Assembly: GCF_014174375.1 (NCBI RefSeq)
Contig: NZ_JABEQE010000003.1
Coordinates: 264,090-328,089, forward strand
Length of the DNA stretch: 64,000 nt
Source of the DNA: Gluconacetobacter asukensis
GTDB lineage: Bacteria; Pseudomonadota; Alphaproteobacteria; Acetobacterales; Acetobacteraceae
Direction: 5' to 3'
In this document: in pieces, positions 47,369-56,845 of the stretch
Position numbering within the stretch: the first letter of the stretch is position 1
How the letters are laid out: the number at the start of each line of letters is the position of its first letter
Notes under the pieces: generated by a model
The model's database searches: none
Seen by the model: the letters and a program-made list of their open reading frames with translations, nothing else
Told to the model about the DNA's origin: nothing
Position numbers and translations under genes: made by a program

Positions 47369-49303
47369 ATGAACAATTTTGGCCGGAACCTGGCCCTCTG
47401 GGTAATCATTATCGTGCTGCTGCTGTTGCTGTTCAACGTCTTCCAGCCCGGAAGCACGCAGCACGCCGCGCAGCAACTGGCATATTCCGACTTCATCGGG
47501 GACGTGAATAACGGGCGCGTGCGCTCGGTCGTCGTGCAGGACCATAATGTCTCCGGCACGCTGACGGACGGCACGTCGTTCGAGACCTATACCCCCCAGG
47601 ACCCGACTCTGATCCCGCGCCTGACCGAGAAGGGCGTGGAGGTGATGGCGAAGCCGCAGGACAGCGATTCCAATCCGTTCCTGCGCTATCTGATCAACTA
47701 TGCGCCTATCCTGCTGATGTTCGGCGCCTGGATCTTCATCATGCGCCAGATGCAGGCGGGTGGCGGCCGGGCGATGGGCTTTGGCAAGTCGCGCGCCAAG
47801 ATGCTGACGGAAAAGCAGGGGCGCGTGACCTTTGAAGATGTCGCGGGCATCGACGAGGCCAAGGGCGAACTCCAGGAAATCGTGGATTTTCTGCGCGATC
47901 CGCAGAAATTCACCCGGCTGGGGGGCAAGATTCCCAAGGGCGTGCTGCTGGTGGGCCCGCCGGGCACCGGCAAGACGCTGCTGGCCCGCGCCATTGCCGG
48001 CGAGGCGAACGTGCCCTTCTTCACCATCTCGGGCTCTGATTTCGTCGAGATGTTCGTCGGCGTCGGCGCGTCGCGGGTGCGCGACATGTTCGAGCAGGGC
48101 AAGAAGGCCGCGCCGTGCATCATCTTCATCGATGAGATCGATGCGGTCGGCCGTCATCGCGGCGCCGGCCTGGGCGGCGGCAATGATGAGCGCGAGCAGA
48201 CGCTGAACCAGATGCTGGTCGAGATGGACGGGTTCGAGAGCAATGAGGGCGTGATCCTGATTGCCGCGACCAACCGCCCCGACGTGCTGGACCCGGCCCT
48301 GCTTCGCCCCGGCCGTTTCGATCGTCAGGTGGTGGTGCCCAATCCCGACGTGATGGGGCGCGAGAAGATCCTGCGCGTGCATATGCGCAAGGTGCCTCTG
48401 GCGTCGGATGTCGATCCCAAGGTGATCGCGCGCGGCACGCCGGGGTTCTCCGGCGCCGACCTGGCCAATCTGGTGAACGAGGCCGCGCTGATGGCTGCCC
48501 GCCTGGGCAAGCGCACGGTCGCGATGCTGGAATTCGAGAACGCCAAGGACAAGGTGCTGATGGGCGCCGAGCGTCGCTCGCTGGTCATGAGCGAGGACGA
48601 AAAGCGGATGACCGCCTTCCACGAGGGTGGGCATGCGCTGGTCGCGATCCTGACGCCGGGCGCCGACCCGGTGCACAAGGCCACGATCATTCCGCGCGGC
48701 CGTGCGTTGGGCTTGGTGATGAGCCTGCCCGAGGGCGACCGCTATTCCAAGAGCCGGGCGAAGTGCCTGGGCGAACTGACGCTGGCCATGGGCGGCCGTG
48801 CCGCCGAGGAGATCATCTTCGGGGCCGACAACGTGTCGAACGGCGCCTCGGGCGATATCAAGATGGCGACCGACCTGGCGCGCCGGATGGTGTCGGAATG
48901 GGGCATGAGCGACAAGCTGGGCATGATCGCCTATGGCGATAACGGGCAGGAAGTCTTCCTGGGCCACAGCGTGACCCAGAACAAGAACGTGTCCGAAGAG
49001 ACGGTTCGCGAGATCGATGACGAGATCAAGAGCCTGATCGACAGCGCCTATGCACGGGCGCGGACCCTGCTGATCGAGCATGTCGAGGACCTGCACCGGC
49101 TGGCCAACGCGCTGCTGGAATACGAGACCCTGTCGGGCGAAGAGATCCGCCAGGTGCTGCGCGGTGAACCGATCGAGCGGGTGGTGGTGGATGATCCGAT
49201 GCCGGAGAATCGCCGGTCTTCGGTGCCGCCCACGCCGCCGGCGGCACCGCAGCCCTCGCCGGGTGGTGGGGCGGGCCTCGATCCGGCTCCGCTGCCGGGC
49301 TGA
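47369..49303 (+). CDS. ftsH: membrane AAA+ zinc protease FtsH
   Basis: A 644-residue inner-membrane protease. Two transmembrane helices ([18 protein letters not shown] and [15 protein letters not shown]) flank a small periplasmic domain. The AAA module has Walker [12 protein letters not shown] (about residue 196), Walker [13 protein letters not shown] and [23 protein letters not shown]. The zinc site is HEGGH (about 418-422). The C-terminus is Pro-rich. The start at 47369 ([11 protein letters not shown]) matches the family; an ATG three codons upstream and a GTG at 47312 are alternatives. It degrades SecY, unassembled membrane proteins and regulators. Confidence 0.97.
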   Translation: MNNFGRNLALWVIIIVLLLLLFNVFQPGSTQHAAQQLAYSDFIGDVNNGRVRSVVVQDHNVSGTLTDGTSFETYTPQDPTLIPRLTEKGVEVMAKPQDSDSNPFLRYLINYAPILLMFGAWIFIMRQMQAGGGRAMGFGKSRAKMLTEKQGRVTFEDVAGIDEAKGELQEIVDFLRDPQKFTRLGGKIPKGVLLVGPPGTGKTLLARAIAGEANVPFFTISGSDFVEMFVGVGASRVRDMFEQGKKAAPCIIFIDEIDAVGRHRGAGLGGGNDEREQTLNQMLVEMDGFESNEGVILIAATNRPDVLDPALLRPGRFDRQVVVPNPDVMGREKILRVHMRKVPLASDVDPKVIARGTPGFSGADLANLVNEAALMAARLGKRTVAMLEFENAKDKVLMGAERRSLVMSEDEKRMTAFHEGGHALVAILTPGADPVHKATIIPRGRALGLVMSLPEGDRYSKSRAKCLGELTLAMGGRAAEEIIFGADNVSNGASGDIKMATDLARRMVSEWGMSDKLGMIAYGDNGQEVFLGHSVTQNKNVSEETVREIDDEIKSLIDSAYARARTLLIEHVEDLHRLANALLEYETLSGEEIRQVLRGEPIERVVVDDPMPENRRSSVPPTPPAAPQPSPGGGAGLDPAPLPG

Positions 49304-49410
49304 CGCCGGCGGGCTGCATTTTGCTTGCAGGATGGGTAGGGAAAACAGGCGGGGGTGGCTCCGTCTGTTTTCGTTTCAGGACCATGCCATGATGATGGGG
49401 CGGGAGGTCG

Positions 49411-50466
49411 ATGGACGCGTTGCGGCTGCTTGAACCGACGGGACTGGTGTTCGGGCAGGATGCCCATGGGGCGGTGGAGGCGGGGCTGGCCCATTGGCTG
49501 GCTGGTGGGCCGGCGGCCTTTACCCTGGCGCGTTTGATCGACGGCGATGCCGCGCGAATGGTCCGTGCGGCGGATGTGCCCGCTGACTGGCTGGATGTGC
49601 TGGCGCGCGTGACCGCGCCGCTGCCCTCGGCGGACCTCGCACCCGGGCCGCAGGTGATGGGAATCCTGAACGTCACCCCCGACAGTTTCAGCGATGGCGG
49701 CCGCCATTTCGGAGCCGAGGCGGCGGTTCGTGCCGGTATCGCCATGATTACGGCGGGGGCCGGGCTGCTGGATATCGGCGGCGAGAGTACGCGCCCCGGA
49801 TCGGTTGTCGTGACGCCGGAGGATGAGTGGGCGCGCATTGCCCCTGTGCTGACGGAGTTGCGGCTTCAGTCCGACGTGGCGCTGTCGGTCGATACCCGCA
49901 ATGCGGGGACCATGTCGGCTTCGCTCGGGGCGGGGGCGGCGCTGATCAACGATATCTCGGCCCTGCTGCATGATCCTTACGCGCTGGCGGTGGTGGCCGA
50001 TGCCGGTTGCCCTGTCGTGCTGATGCACATGCGCGGCACGCCGCAGACCATGCAGCAATTCGCCACCTATGACGATGTGGCCTTTGACGTGACGCGCGAA
50101 CTGGCCGCGCGGATCGACGAGGCGGTGGCGAACGGCATTGCCCGCGACCGGATCATCGTCGATCCTGGCATCGGATTTGCCAAGAATGCCGCGCAGAATA
50201 TCGAGATGATGCGGCGCCTGCCGATCCTGGCCAATCTGGGGTGCCGTGTTCTGCTGGGGACCTCGCGCAAGCGCGTGCTGGGGGAGATGGCGGGCGTGCC
50301 GGTGGCGTCGGACCGTGATCCGGCCACGATCGCCAGCAGCCTGCCGGGGCTGGCACTCGGCAACACCATCCTGCGCGTGCACAATGTTCCGGCCATGGTG
50401 CAGGCGCTGAGGGTCTGGCAGGGATTGTGGACCTGCGATAAGCCGGGCAGGCAACAGGTGCGGTGA
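49411..50466 (+). CDS. folP: dihydropteroate synthase
   Basis: A 351-residue TIM-barrel enzyme joining p-aminobenzoate to hydroxymethyl-dihydropterin in folate synthesis. Both signatures are present: MGILNVTPDSFSDGG and GAGLLDIGGESTRPG, with later VSVDTRNAG, INDISA and GTSRKR motifs. It carries about 80 extra residues before the catalytic domain, without a recognised motif. It lies 18 bases before glmM, the common folP-glmM pair. Confidence 0.96.
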   Translation: MDALRLLEPTGLVFGQDAHGAVEAGLAHWLAGGPAAFTLARLIDGDAARMVRAADVPADWLDVLARVTAPLPSADLAPGPQVMGILNVTPDSFSDGGRHFGAEAAVRAGIAMITAGAGLLDIGGESTRPGSVVVTPEDEWARIAPVLTELRLQSDVALSVDTRNAGTMSASLGAGAALINDISALLHDPYALAVVADAGCPVVLMHMRGTPQTMQQFATYDDVAFDVTRELAARIDEAVANGIARDRIIVDPGIGFAKNAAQNIEMMRRLPILANLGCRVLLGTSRKRVLGEMAGVPVASDRDPATIASSLPGLALGNTILRVHNVPAMVQALRVWQGLWTCDKPGRQQVR

Positions 50467-50484
50467 ACCAGGGATAGCCGGAAG

Positions 50485-51843
50485 ATGACCAAGACCAGAA
50501 AACTGTTCGGCACCGACGGAATCCGCGGCACGGCCAACCAGGACCCGATGACGGTGGAAGTTGCCCAGAAGCTGGGACAGGCCGCCGGCCTGCGCTTTAC
50601 GCGCGGGACGCATCGGCACCGTGTGCTGGTGGGCAAGGACACGCGCCTGTCCGGCTACATGATCGAATGCGCGCTGGTATCGGGGTTCCTTTCCGCCGGG
50701 GTGGACGTGACGCTGGCCGGACCGATGCCGACGCCTGCGATCGCGATGCTGACGCGCTCGCTGCGGGCCGATCTGGGGGTCATGATCTCGGCCTCGCACA
50801 ATCCTTTCGGCGACAATGGCATCAAGCTGTTCGGGCCGGACGGGTTCAAGCTGACCGATGAGACCGAGGCCGAGATCGAGGCGTTGATGCGCGCCGACCT
50901 GACGGACCGCCTGGCGACGCCCGAGCAGATTGGCCGTGCCTCGCGTCTGAACGATGCGGCTGGCCGGTATATCGAGAATGCCAAGGCCTCGTTCCCGCGC
51001 GGGCGGCGACTGGACGGGCTGCGCATCGTCATCGACTGCGCCAACGGTGCCGCCTATCGCGTGGCGCCGACCGCCCTGTGGGAACTGGGGGCCGAGGTGA
51101 TCCGGATCGGGTGCGAGCCGAACGGGGTCAATATCAACGAGAATTGCGGTTCGACCCGGCCCGAGGCGCTGTGTGCGGCGGTGGTGGCGCATGAGGCCGA
51201 TATCGGCATTGCGCTGGATGGTGACGCCGACCGGCTGCTGATTGCCGACGAACAGGGGCGGCTGATCGATGGCGACCAGATCCTGGCCCTGATCGCCCGA
51301 TCGTGGAGCCGGCAGGGCCGGCTGAGCGCGAAGCAGGTCGTGGCGACGGTGATGTCGAACATGGGGCTGGCGCGCTGCCTGGACGGGCTGGGGCTGGAAC
51401 TGGTGCGTACGGCCGTGGGCGACCGCTATGTCGTGGAGCGCATGCGCGAACTGGGTGTCAATCTGGGTGGCGAGCAGTCGGGCCACATGGTGCTGTCCGA
51501 TTTCGCGACGACCGGCGACGGTCTGGTCGCGGCCTTGCAGGTTCTGGCGGTGCTGGTCGAGGAGGGGCGGCCGGCCAGCGAGGTCTGCCGCGTGTTCGCG
51601 CCGTTTCCGCAGTTGCTGCGCAATGTGCGTTTCGTCGGCAAGAGCCCGTTGCACGCGCCCGCGGTGCAGGAGGCGCGCCGGGCGGCCGAGGCCGAACTGG
51701 GGACGGCCGGGCGGCTGCTGCTGCGCGAAAGCGGGACCGAGCCGCTGGTCCGCGTGATGGCGGAGGCCGAGGACCTGGCGCTGGTGGAGCGTGTGGTCGC
51801 CGGGATGTGCGCGGTGATCGGTTCCGCGCAGGAAGCGGCGTAG
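50485..51843 (+). CDS. glmM: phosphoglucosamine mutase
   Basis: A 452-residue enzyme converting glucosamine-6-phosphate to glucosamine-1-phosphate for UDP-GlcNAc, peptidoglycan and LPS. The phosphoserine loop [17 protein letters not shown], the metal loop [10 protein letters not shown], the sugar-binding [10 protein letters not shown] and the phosphate-binding [12 protein letters not shown] are all intact. Confidence 0.97.
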   Translation: MTKTRKLFGTDGIRGTANQDPMTVEVAQKLGQAAGLRFTRGTHRHRVLVGKDTRLSGYMIECALVSGFLSAGVDVTLAGPMPTPAIAMLTRSLRADLGVMISASHNPFGDNGIKLFGPDGFKLTDETEAEIEALMRADLTDRLATPEQIGRASRLNDAAGRYIENAKASFPRGRRLDGLRIVIDCANGAAYRVAPTALWELGAEVIRIGCEPNGVNINENCGSTRPEALCAAVVAHEADIGIALDGDADRLLIADEQGRLIDGDQILALIARSWSRQGRLSAKQVVATVMSNMGLARCLDGLGLELVRTAVGDRYVVERMRELGVNLGGEQSGHMVLSDFATTGDGLVAALQVLAVLVEEGRPASEVCRVFAPFPQLLRNVRFVGKSPLHAPAVQEARRAAEAELGTAGRLLLRESGTEPLVRVMAEAEDLALVERVVAGMCAVIGSAQEAA

Positions 51844-51863
51844 GGGCACCGGTCTTGGCCATC

Positions 51864-52676
51864 ATGAAGGGTCGCGTCCTGGTCATCGCCGGCAGCGATT
51901 CCGGCGGCGGTGCTGGAATCCAGGCGGATATCAAGGCTGTGACCGCGCTGGGCGGATTTGCCATGACGGCGGTGTCGGCCCTGACGGTGCAGAACACCCT
52001 GGGAGTCAGCGGAATCCTGCCGGTGCCGCCCGATTTCGTGGCGGCGCAGATGCGCAGTGTGCTGGACGATATCGGGGTGGATGCCTTCAAGAGCGGCATG
52101 CTGGACCGGGGCGAGGTGATCCAGGCGGTGGCGGCGGAAGTGCGGGCCCACCCGGATGTTCCATATGTGCTGGACCCGGTGATGGTGGCCAAGGGCGGGT
52201 CGCGCCTGTTGCAGGACGATGCGGTGGAGACGCTGATGCGGCATCTGGTGCCGCTGGCGAGCCTGCTGACGCCCAACCTGCCGGAGGCGGAGGTTCTGGT
52301 CGGCCACCCGATCCGCACGGTGGACGATATGAGCCGGGCGGCGGAAACGCTGCGGCGCGCGGGTGCGCGGGCGGTGCTGCTGAAGGGGGGGCATCTGGAG
52401 GGCGATATCCTGACGGATGTGCTGTGCGAATCGTCGGGCATCGCGCTGTTCTCGGACACGCGACTCCCGACACGGCATACGCATGGGACCGGCTGCACGC
52501 TGGCGAGTGCGATTGCCGCCGGATTGGCCCAGGGGCTGGCCCTGCGCGAAGCGGTGGAACGGGCCCGGCGCTATCTGCGGGCTGCGATCGCGACCGCGCC
52601 TGGATATGGAGCCGGTGCGGGGCCGTTGAATCATGCGGTGACCGTCGATTCGGCATGGGGTGCCCCCGGCGCCTGA
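51864..52676 (+). CDS. thiD: hydroxymethylpyrimidine / phosphomethylpyrimidine kinase
   Basis: A 270-residue ribokinase-family kinase for the pyrimidine part of thiamine. VIAGSDSGGGAGIQADIKA opens it, followed by TALTVQNTLGV, DPVMVAKGGSRLL, LTPNLPEAEVL and the catalytic HTHGTGCTLASAI. The ATG at 51864 or an in-frame TTG at 51855 may be the start. It follows glmM by 20 bases. No TPP riboswitch is visible. Confidence 0.95.
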   Translation: MKGRVLVIAGSDSGGGAGIQADIKAVTALGGFAMTAVSALTVQNTLGVSGILPVPPDFVAAQMRSVLDDIGVDAFKSGMLDRGEVIQAVAAEVRAHPDVPYVLDPVMVAKGGSRLLQDDAVETLMRHLVPLASLLTPNLPEAEVLVGHPIRTVDDMSRAAETLRRAGARAVLLKGGHLEGDILTDVLCESSGIALFSDTRLPTRHTHGTGCTLASAIAAGLAQGLALREAVERARRYLRAAIATAPGYGAGAGPLNHAVTVDSAWGAPGA

Positions 52677-53039
52677 GACCCTGACCGACGCGCCTGCGAT
52701 CTTGCCAGGCGTCGGACAATAGGGGGCGGGCGGGACTCATTTCGGATGGTCCTCGTTCATTCCTCCCATCGAACCGCTCGATACGGGCGGGGAATTGATG
52801 GGGAATCGTATACATATTTCCCTGGATTCTGGCGGAATGCCGCGTGATGTACGTGACGTGGGGGTCACGCTTCATTCATGCGGAGTGCCAGGTCTGTGTG
52901 CGCGATATTCGGCGGTATTGGCGTCTGACGCGCCGATATACCATGGATGACTATCCCGGCACGTGCGAAGCGCCTTTGGCGGCTTGATATAACATATTCG
53001 TGATCATGGGATTTTGACGCCCCAACCTCATCCAAAAAA
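52677..53039. other. intergenic region between thiD and the CtrA-like gene
   Basis: No gene is supported. Just after thiD is a hairpin-forming stretch with CCTG/CAGG and CCGACG/CGTCGG arms (about 52683-52714), a candidate terminator without a T tract. A small palindrome GTGAC..GTCAC occurs near 52855-52870. The region becomes AT-richer towards 53000 and leads into the concentric palindromes. Confidence 0.4.
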
Positions 53040-53094
53040 GATTGTTTATGGAGAGTTACACACCTATAGGTAGTAATTGTAGTCATAAACAATC
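53040..53094. promoter_or_regulatory. three concentric palindromes before the CtrA-like gene
   Basis: Outer arms GATTGTTTATG (53040-53050) and CATAAACAATC (53084-53094), middle arms TTAC (53056-53059) and GTAA (53073-53076), and a central perfect palindrome ACCTATAGGT (53062-53071) share one centre near 53066-53067. The block ends 14 bases before the likely ATG. It could be an operator for a dimeric regulator or a leader RNA hairpin sequestering translation start signals. Confidence 0.6.
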
Positions 53095-53108
53095 AATGGT
53101 TGATGAAC

Positions 53109-53858
53109 ATGCGTGTCTTACTCGTCGAGGGGGATGGGAGTGCGGCCCGTGGTACTTCCAACACATTGCGCTCCGTTGGCTACATGATCGACCATGCCGT
53201 GACGGGCCATGAAGGGGTCGAGATGCTTCGCCGTTACGATTATGATCTGGCATTACTTGAAATGGTGTTGCCCGATATTGATGGCTATGAGGTCCTGCGG
53301 GCGGCCAGGGCCGCGCGGCTGGACACACCCATCGTTGCCATGTCCAGCCTGAACGGGGCTCAGGCCAAGGTCAGGGCTTTTTCGGCCGGTGCGGACGATT
53401 ACATTACCCGGCCCTACGATACGCCGGAGCTGGCTGCCCGTATCCAGGCCATCGTCCGCCGTTCGAAAGGCTATAGCCAGCCGGTGCTTCAGGCCGGGCT
53501 GGTGAAGCTGTCGCTGGACAGCCGGGAAGTGACGGTGAAGGGGCGGCTGGTTCATCTGACCGGCAAGGAATACATGATCCTGGAACTGCTCATGCTCCGC
53601 AGGGGCACGGTCCTGAGCAAGTTCGCGTTTCTCGATCATCTCTATGGCGGGATGGACGAGCCGGAAATGAAGATCATCGATGTCTTCATCTGCAAGCTGC
53701 GCAAGAAATTGCAGCAGGCGGGGGCGAAGAACGTGGTCACGACCGTATGGGGGCAGGGTTACATGCTCAGGGAGGATGGCGATGAGGACGCGCCGCCTTC
53801 CGGCGTGATGATGTCGCCGCCGCGATCGTCGGAGGAGCTGGCCCTGTCGGTTGTCTGA
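53109..53858 (+). CDS. CtrA-family response regulator with phosphomimetic receiver (D51E)
   Basis: A 249-residue OmpR-type regulator from the ATG at 53109 (MRVLLVEGD); a TTG at 53100 and ATG at 53103 are also in frame. The DNA-binding half is strikingly CtrA-like: VHLTGKEY, LYGGMDEPE, KIIDVFICKLRKKL and VWGQGYMLRE. The receiver aligns with Caulobacter CtrA without gaps but is altered. The phospho-acceptor Asp51 is Glu (LALLEMVLPD), one acidic-pocket Asp (position 8) is Gly, and the conserved Lys101 is Arg (YITRPY). It therefore probably cannot be phosphorylated normally and may be constitutively active. The tail of about 25 residues after the DNA-binding domain is extra. Confidence 0.92.
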   Translation: MRVLLVEGDGSAARGTSNTLRSVGYMIDHAVTGHEGVEMLRRYDYDLALLEMVLPDIDGYEVLRAARAARLDTPIVAMSSLNGAQAKVRAFSAGADDYITRPYDTPELAARIQAIVRRSKGYSQPVLQAGLVKLSLDSREVTVKGRLVHLTGKEYMILELLMLRRGTVLSKFAFLDHLYGGMDEPEMKIIDVFICKLRKKLQQAGAKNVVTTVWGQGYMLREDGDEDAPPSGVMMSPPRSSEELALSVV

Positions 53859-53929
53859 CGACGGGTCTTTGGGGGGGAAGCGTACGGATCGGCAAGAGCG
53901 CGAGGCATCGTGCTGCCTTGGCGTTCCGC

Positions 53930-53957
53930 AAAAAAAAGCAGGGTCCGAAGACCCTGC
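53930..53957 (-). terminator. intrinsic terminator for the Hsp70-like gene
   Basis: On the minus strand GCAGGGTC, a 4-base loop and GACCCTGC (53957-53938) are followed by eight T residues (53937-53930). This is a canonical terminator about 150 bases past the Hsp70-like stop. Read on the plus strand it is a hairpin after the CtrA-like gene without a T tract. Confidence 0.9.
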
Positions 53958-54106
53958 GAGTTAGCGTGATGATTGAATAATGCGATGCCCCCATCGCCCT
54001 TTCTTTATGGCACCGTCAGGGGGCATCGGCCTTGATCTGAATCAAGGACGGATGAAAAGAACGAAAGGTCTGAAAGGATTTTTCAGCAGGGGGCAGGCGC
54101 GTCCGT

Positions 54107-55435
54107 CTAGCGTGCGCTGTCCCCCTGCATCAGGGCCAGCCCTTCGGCGACCGACACGAACTCGCCCCCGCGATCGATCCGCTGGTTGCCGAAACGCGCC
54201 GCGAACAGGGCGCGCACCGCCGGGACGAACGAGGTGCCGCCGGTCAGGAACACCCTGTCGATATCGGATTCGGTCAGGCCCGCGCGTTCCAGCGCCGTGG
54301 TCACCGCGCCGTCGAACTGTGCCAGATCGGGGGCGATCCAGTCCTCGAAGGCCGCCCGGGTGATCGTGCGGTCGATATGGATATCCTTGTGGTGGAAGCG
54401 CAGAATCGTGCTGTCGGCGTGCGACAGTTCGGCCTTGGCGGCGCCGACGGCGCGATACAGGGCCTGGCCCTGCTGGTCGGCGACCAGGGTGGCCAGCGCG
54501 TGCAGGCGGTCGGGTTCGGAGGCGGTGCGTGCGACATCGTCGATCGCGCGCAGCGTTGCCGGCGTGCGCATCAGCGACAGGCGGTGCCAGCGCGCCAGGC
54601 TGGCGTACCATTCGATCGGCACCGGCAGCGGTGCGCCGCCCATGATGCGATAGGTGCCGTCGCGCCCCAGTTCGGGCGAGACGACATTGTCGATGATCCG
54701 GTAATCGAACTGGTCGCCCGCGATGCCCACGCCCGCATGGCCCAGCGGGATGGCCCGGCCGATGGCGGGATCGAAGCGCAGGACCGAGAAATCGCTGGTG
54801 CCGCCGCCGAAATCGCCGACCAGGATCGTGGCCGGCGCATCCAGCCGCCGGGCGAAGCGCCAGCCGGCGGCTTCGGGCTCCAGCGCCACCGCGATGCTGC
54901 GGAAGCCGGCCTCGGCGAAGCCGTCGCGCAGGCGCTGCTCGCCGAATGCATCATCCGGCAGTTCGCCGGCGAAGCGCACCGGGCGGCCGACCGTTGCGTC
55001 CACGTCGGCCGGGTCGATCCCGACGGCGCGCATCAGTTCGGCGACGAAGAAGCCGACCAGGTTTTCCAGCGTCAGGCGCCGGCCCAGCAGGCGCGTCTCG
55101 CGGAACGATGTCTGCGCCAGATAGGATTTCATCGACATGATCAGGCGGCTCTCGGCCGGATCGTCCAGATAGGCGTCGATGGCGGCGGCGCCGATGGCCT
55201 GGTGAACGGCCAGGCGCCCGCGCTCCTCTTCCTGCCACAGGCACAGCAGGGTGCGGCAGGTCTCGGTTTCGGGATGGCCGGGAAAGGCGAATTGCGTGGT
55301 GTGGGTGTTGCCATCCGGGGTCGCGATGACGACGACGCTGTTGGTCGTGCCGAAATCGATGCCGACACGGGGGCGTGGCGTGGGGGCAGAGGACATCATC
55401 GCGGGTGAATAGGTGCTGCGGATCGGGATGTCCAT
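54107..55435 (-). CDS. YegD-like Hsp70-family ATPase without substrate-binding domain
   Basis: A 442-residue actin-fold ATPase of the Hsp70 family. Phosphate-binding motifs are VGIDFGTTNSVVVI, LVGDFGGGTSDFSV and VFLTGGTSFVPAV. It ends shortly after the nucleotide-binding domain, so it lacks the peptide-binding beta-sandwich and lid of DnaK, as in YegD. Its client and role are unknown. The first ATG is at 55435; ATGs at 55399 and 55396 (MSSAPTPRPRVG) are equally plausible. It follows alkB by 15 bases on the same strand, suggesting co-expression. Confidence 0.88.
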   Translation of the reverse strand: MDIPIRSTYSPAMMSSAPTPRPRVGIDFGTTNSVVVIATPDGNTHTTQFAFPGHPETETCRTLLCLWQEEERGRLAVHQAIGAAAIDAYLDDPAESRLIMSMKSYLAQTSFRETRLLGRRLTLENLVGFFVAELMRAVGIDPADVDATVGRPVRFAGELPDDAFGEQRLRDGFAEAGFRSIAVALEPEAAGWRFARRLDAPATILVGDFGGGTSDFSVLRFDPAIGRAIPLGHAGVGIAGDQFDYRIIDNVVSPELGRDGTYRIMGGAPLPVPIEWYASLARWHRLSLMRTPATLRAIDDVARTASEPDRLHALATLVADQQGQALYRAVGAAKAELSHADSTILRFHHKDIHIDRTITRAAFEDWIAPDLAQFDGAVTTALERAGLTESDIDRVFLTGGTSFVPAVRALFAARFGNQRIDRGGEFVSVAEGLALMQGDSAR

Positions 55436-55450
55436 CCGTGTCGTGCAGGG

Positions 55451-56131
55451 CTACCCGGCGCGGCGGAAGGTCAGATTCAGGCGGGCGCGGCCGGTCAGCG
55501 CGTGGGTGCCCTCGGCCAGCGGATGGATGCCATGATGGGCCAGGCGGGCCGGGCCACCCCAGACCACGATATCGCCATGGTCCAGCGGCACGCGCTGCAC
55601 CCGGCCCGAACGGGCGGGGCCGCCCCAGAGGAACACCACCGGCAGGCCCAGCGAGACCGAGACGATCGGCTGGCCGAAATCGCGTTCATTGCGGTCCTGG
55701 TGCAGGGTCAGTCTGGTGCCGGGTTCGTAGCGGTTGATCAGGCAGGCGTCGGGGGTGAAGCCGGGATATCCGGCCTCGGCGGCGGCTTCCGCCGCCAGGG
55801 CGGTGAAAATGTCGGGCAGGGCGGGCCAGGGCTGGCCCGTCAGCGGATCGTGCGTGGTGTAGCGATAGCCCCTGTTGTCCGAGATCCAGCCCAGTGTGCC
55901 GCAATTGGTCATGGCGACCGACATGGTCCGGCCGCCCTGGGTGGTCATGCGGCGGAAGGGCGCCGCGTGGGCGATGGCCTGGATCTGGGCGATCAGACTG
56001 GGCGCCGTGGCGCGGGCGCGTCCGGCCAGCAGCAGGGCGCCCGGCCCCAGCACGCGATCCCGCGCGCCCGATTCCAGGTCCAGGCCGGGCAGGGTGCCGG
56101 TTGCTGGTGGACGGGGCGGGGATGGCGGCAT
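55451..56131 (-). CDS. alkB: DNA oxidative demethylase AlkB
   Basis: A 226-residue Fe(II)/2-oxoglutarate dioxygenase that removes methyl groups from 1-methyladenine and 3-methylcytosine in DNA and RNA. The core LINRYEPGTRLTLHQDRNE (HxD), VSVSLGLPVVFLWGG, DIVVWGGPARLAHHGI (distal His) and the terminal RLNLTFRRAG (2OG-binding Arg) all match. It lies 15 bases after the GNAT gene and 15 before the Hsp70-like gene, a three-gene minus-strand run. Confidence 0.95.
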   Translation of the reverse strand: MPPSPPRPPATGTLPGLDLESGARDRVLGPGALLLAGRARATAPSLIAQIQAIAHAAPFRRMTTQGGRTMSVAMTNCGTLGWISDNRGYRYTTHDPLTGQPWPALPDIFTALAAEAAAEAGYPGFTPDACLINRYEPGTRLTLHQDRNERDFGQPIVSVSLGLPVVFLWGGPARSGRVQRVPLDHGDIVVWGGPARLAHHGIHPLAEGTHALTGRARLNLTFRRAG

Positions 56132-56146
56132 GTCCGGTCCTGCCTT

Positions 56147-56692
56147 TCAGGGGCGGTTGGGAGGTGTGCGGTCGCCACTGCCCAGTTCGCATTGCAGCAG
56201 CACGACATCCAGCCAGCGCCCGAACTTGTAGCCGACCGATTGCAGGGTGCCGACCGTGCGGAAGCCGTGGCGTTCATGCAGGCGGATGGAGGGCAGATTC
56301 GCGCTGTCGCCGACCAGGGCCATCATCTGCCGGAAGCCTCGTGCCACGCACTCCGCGATCAGCGCGCCCAGCAGCGTCGTGCCGATCCCGCGTCCGGCGG
56401 CGTCGGGGGCCAGGTAGATGGAGTCCTCCACCGTGTCGCGATAGGCGATCCGTGGGTGATAGGGGCCGGCATAGGCGTAGCCGATCACCGAGCCATCCTG
56501 TTCGGCCACCAGATAGGGAAAATCCCTGGCGCGCAGTGTCTCCATGCGTTGTGTCATCTCTTCGACGGAAGGGGCCTCGATCTCGAACGACGCACAGCCA
56601 TGCAGCACATGATGGGCGTAGATCGCCGTGATTGCGGGCAGGTCCGTGGTGTGCGCGGCGCGGATTGTGACGATGGGAGAGGCGGGTGGCAT
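56147..56692 (-). CDS. GNAT-family N-acetyltransferase (phosphinothricin acetyltransferase-like)
   Basis: A 181-residue acetyltransferase. It opens IRAAHTTDLPAITAIYAHHVLHGCASFE, contains the acetyl-CoA loop YLAPDAAGRGIGTTLLGALI and ends ERHGFRTVGTLQSVGYKFGRWLD, the pattern of the Pat/YncA subgroup acting on amino-acid analogues such as phosphinothricin or methionine sulfoximine. The start at 56692 is preferred over an ATG 15 codons earlier. Confidence 0.9.
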   Translation of the reverse strand: MPPASPIVTIRAAHTTDLPAITAIYAHHVLHGCASFEIEAPSVEEMTQRMETLRARDFPYLVAEQDGSVIGYAYAGPYHPRIAYRDTVEDSIYLAPDAAGRGIGTTLLGALIAECVARGFRQMMALVGDSANLPSIRLHERHGFRTVGTLQSVGYKFGRWLDVVLLQCELGSGDRTPPNRP

Positions 56693-56845
56693 GCTGGTGG
56701 TCCGGCTGGTTTGGGAGTGATGAACGGCAGGGGGCAATCTGCGGCGGCGTGGACCCGATGTCGATGATGACGTGATCTGTCGGCCGCGAGGGGAAGCCCT
56801 TCCCGGCCGAGGATCGGCCAGGAAGGGATTGCGACCGGATAGCGG

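Noticed and set aside
53040..53108. CtrA-binding site (TTAA-N7-TTAA) for autoregulation of the CtrA-like gene
   Set aside because: The two TTAA half-sites at proper spacing are not present; only TTAC/GTAA within the nested palindromes were found.
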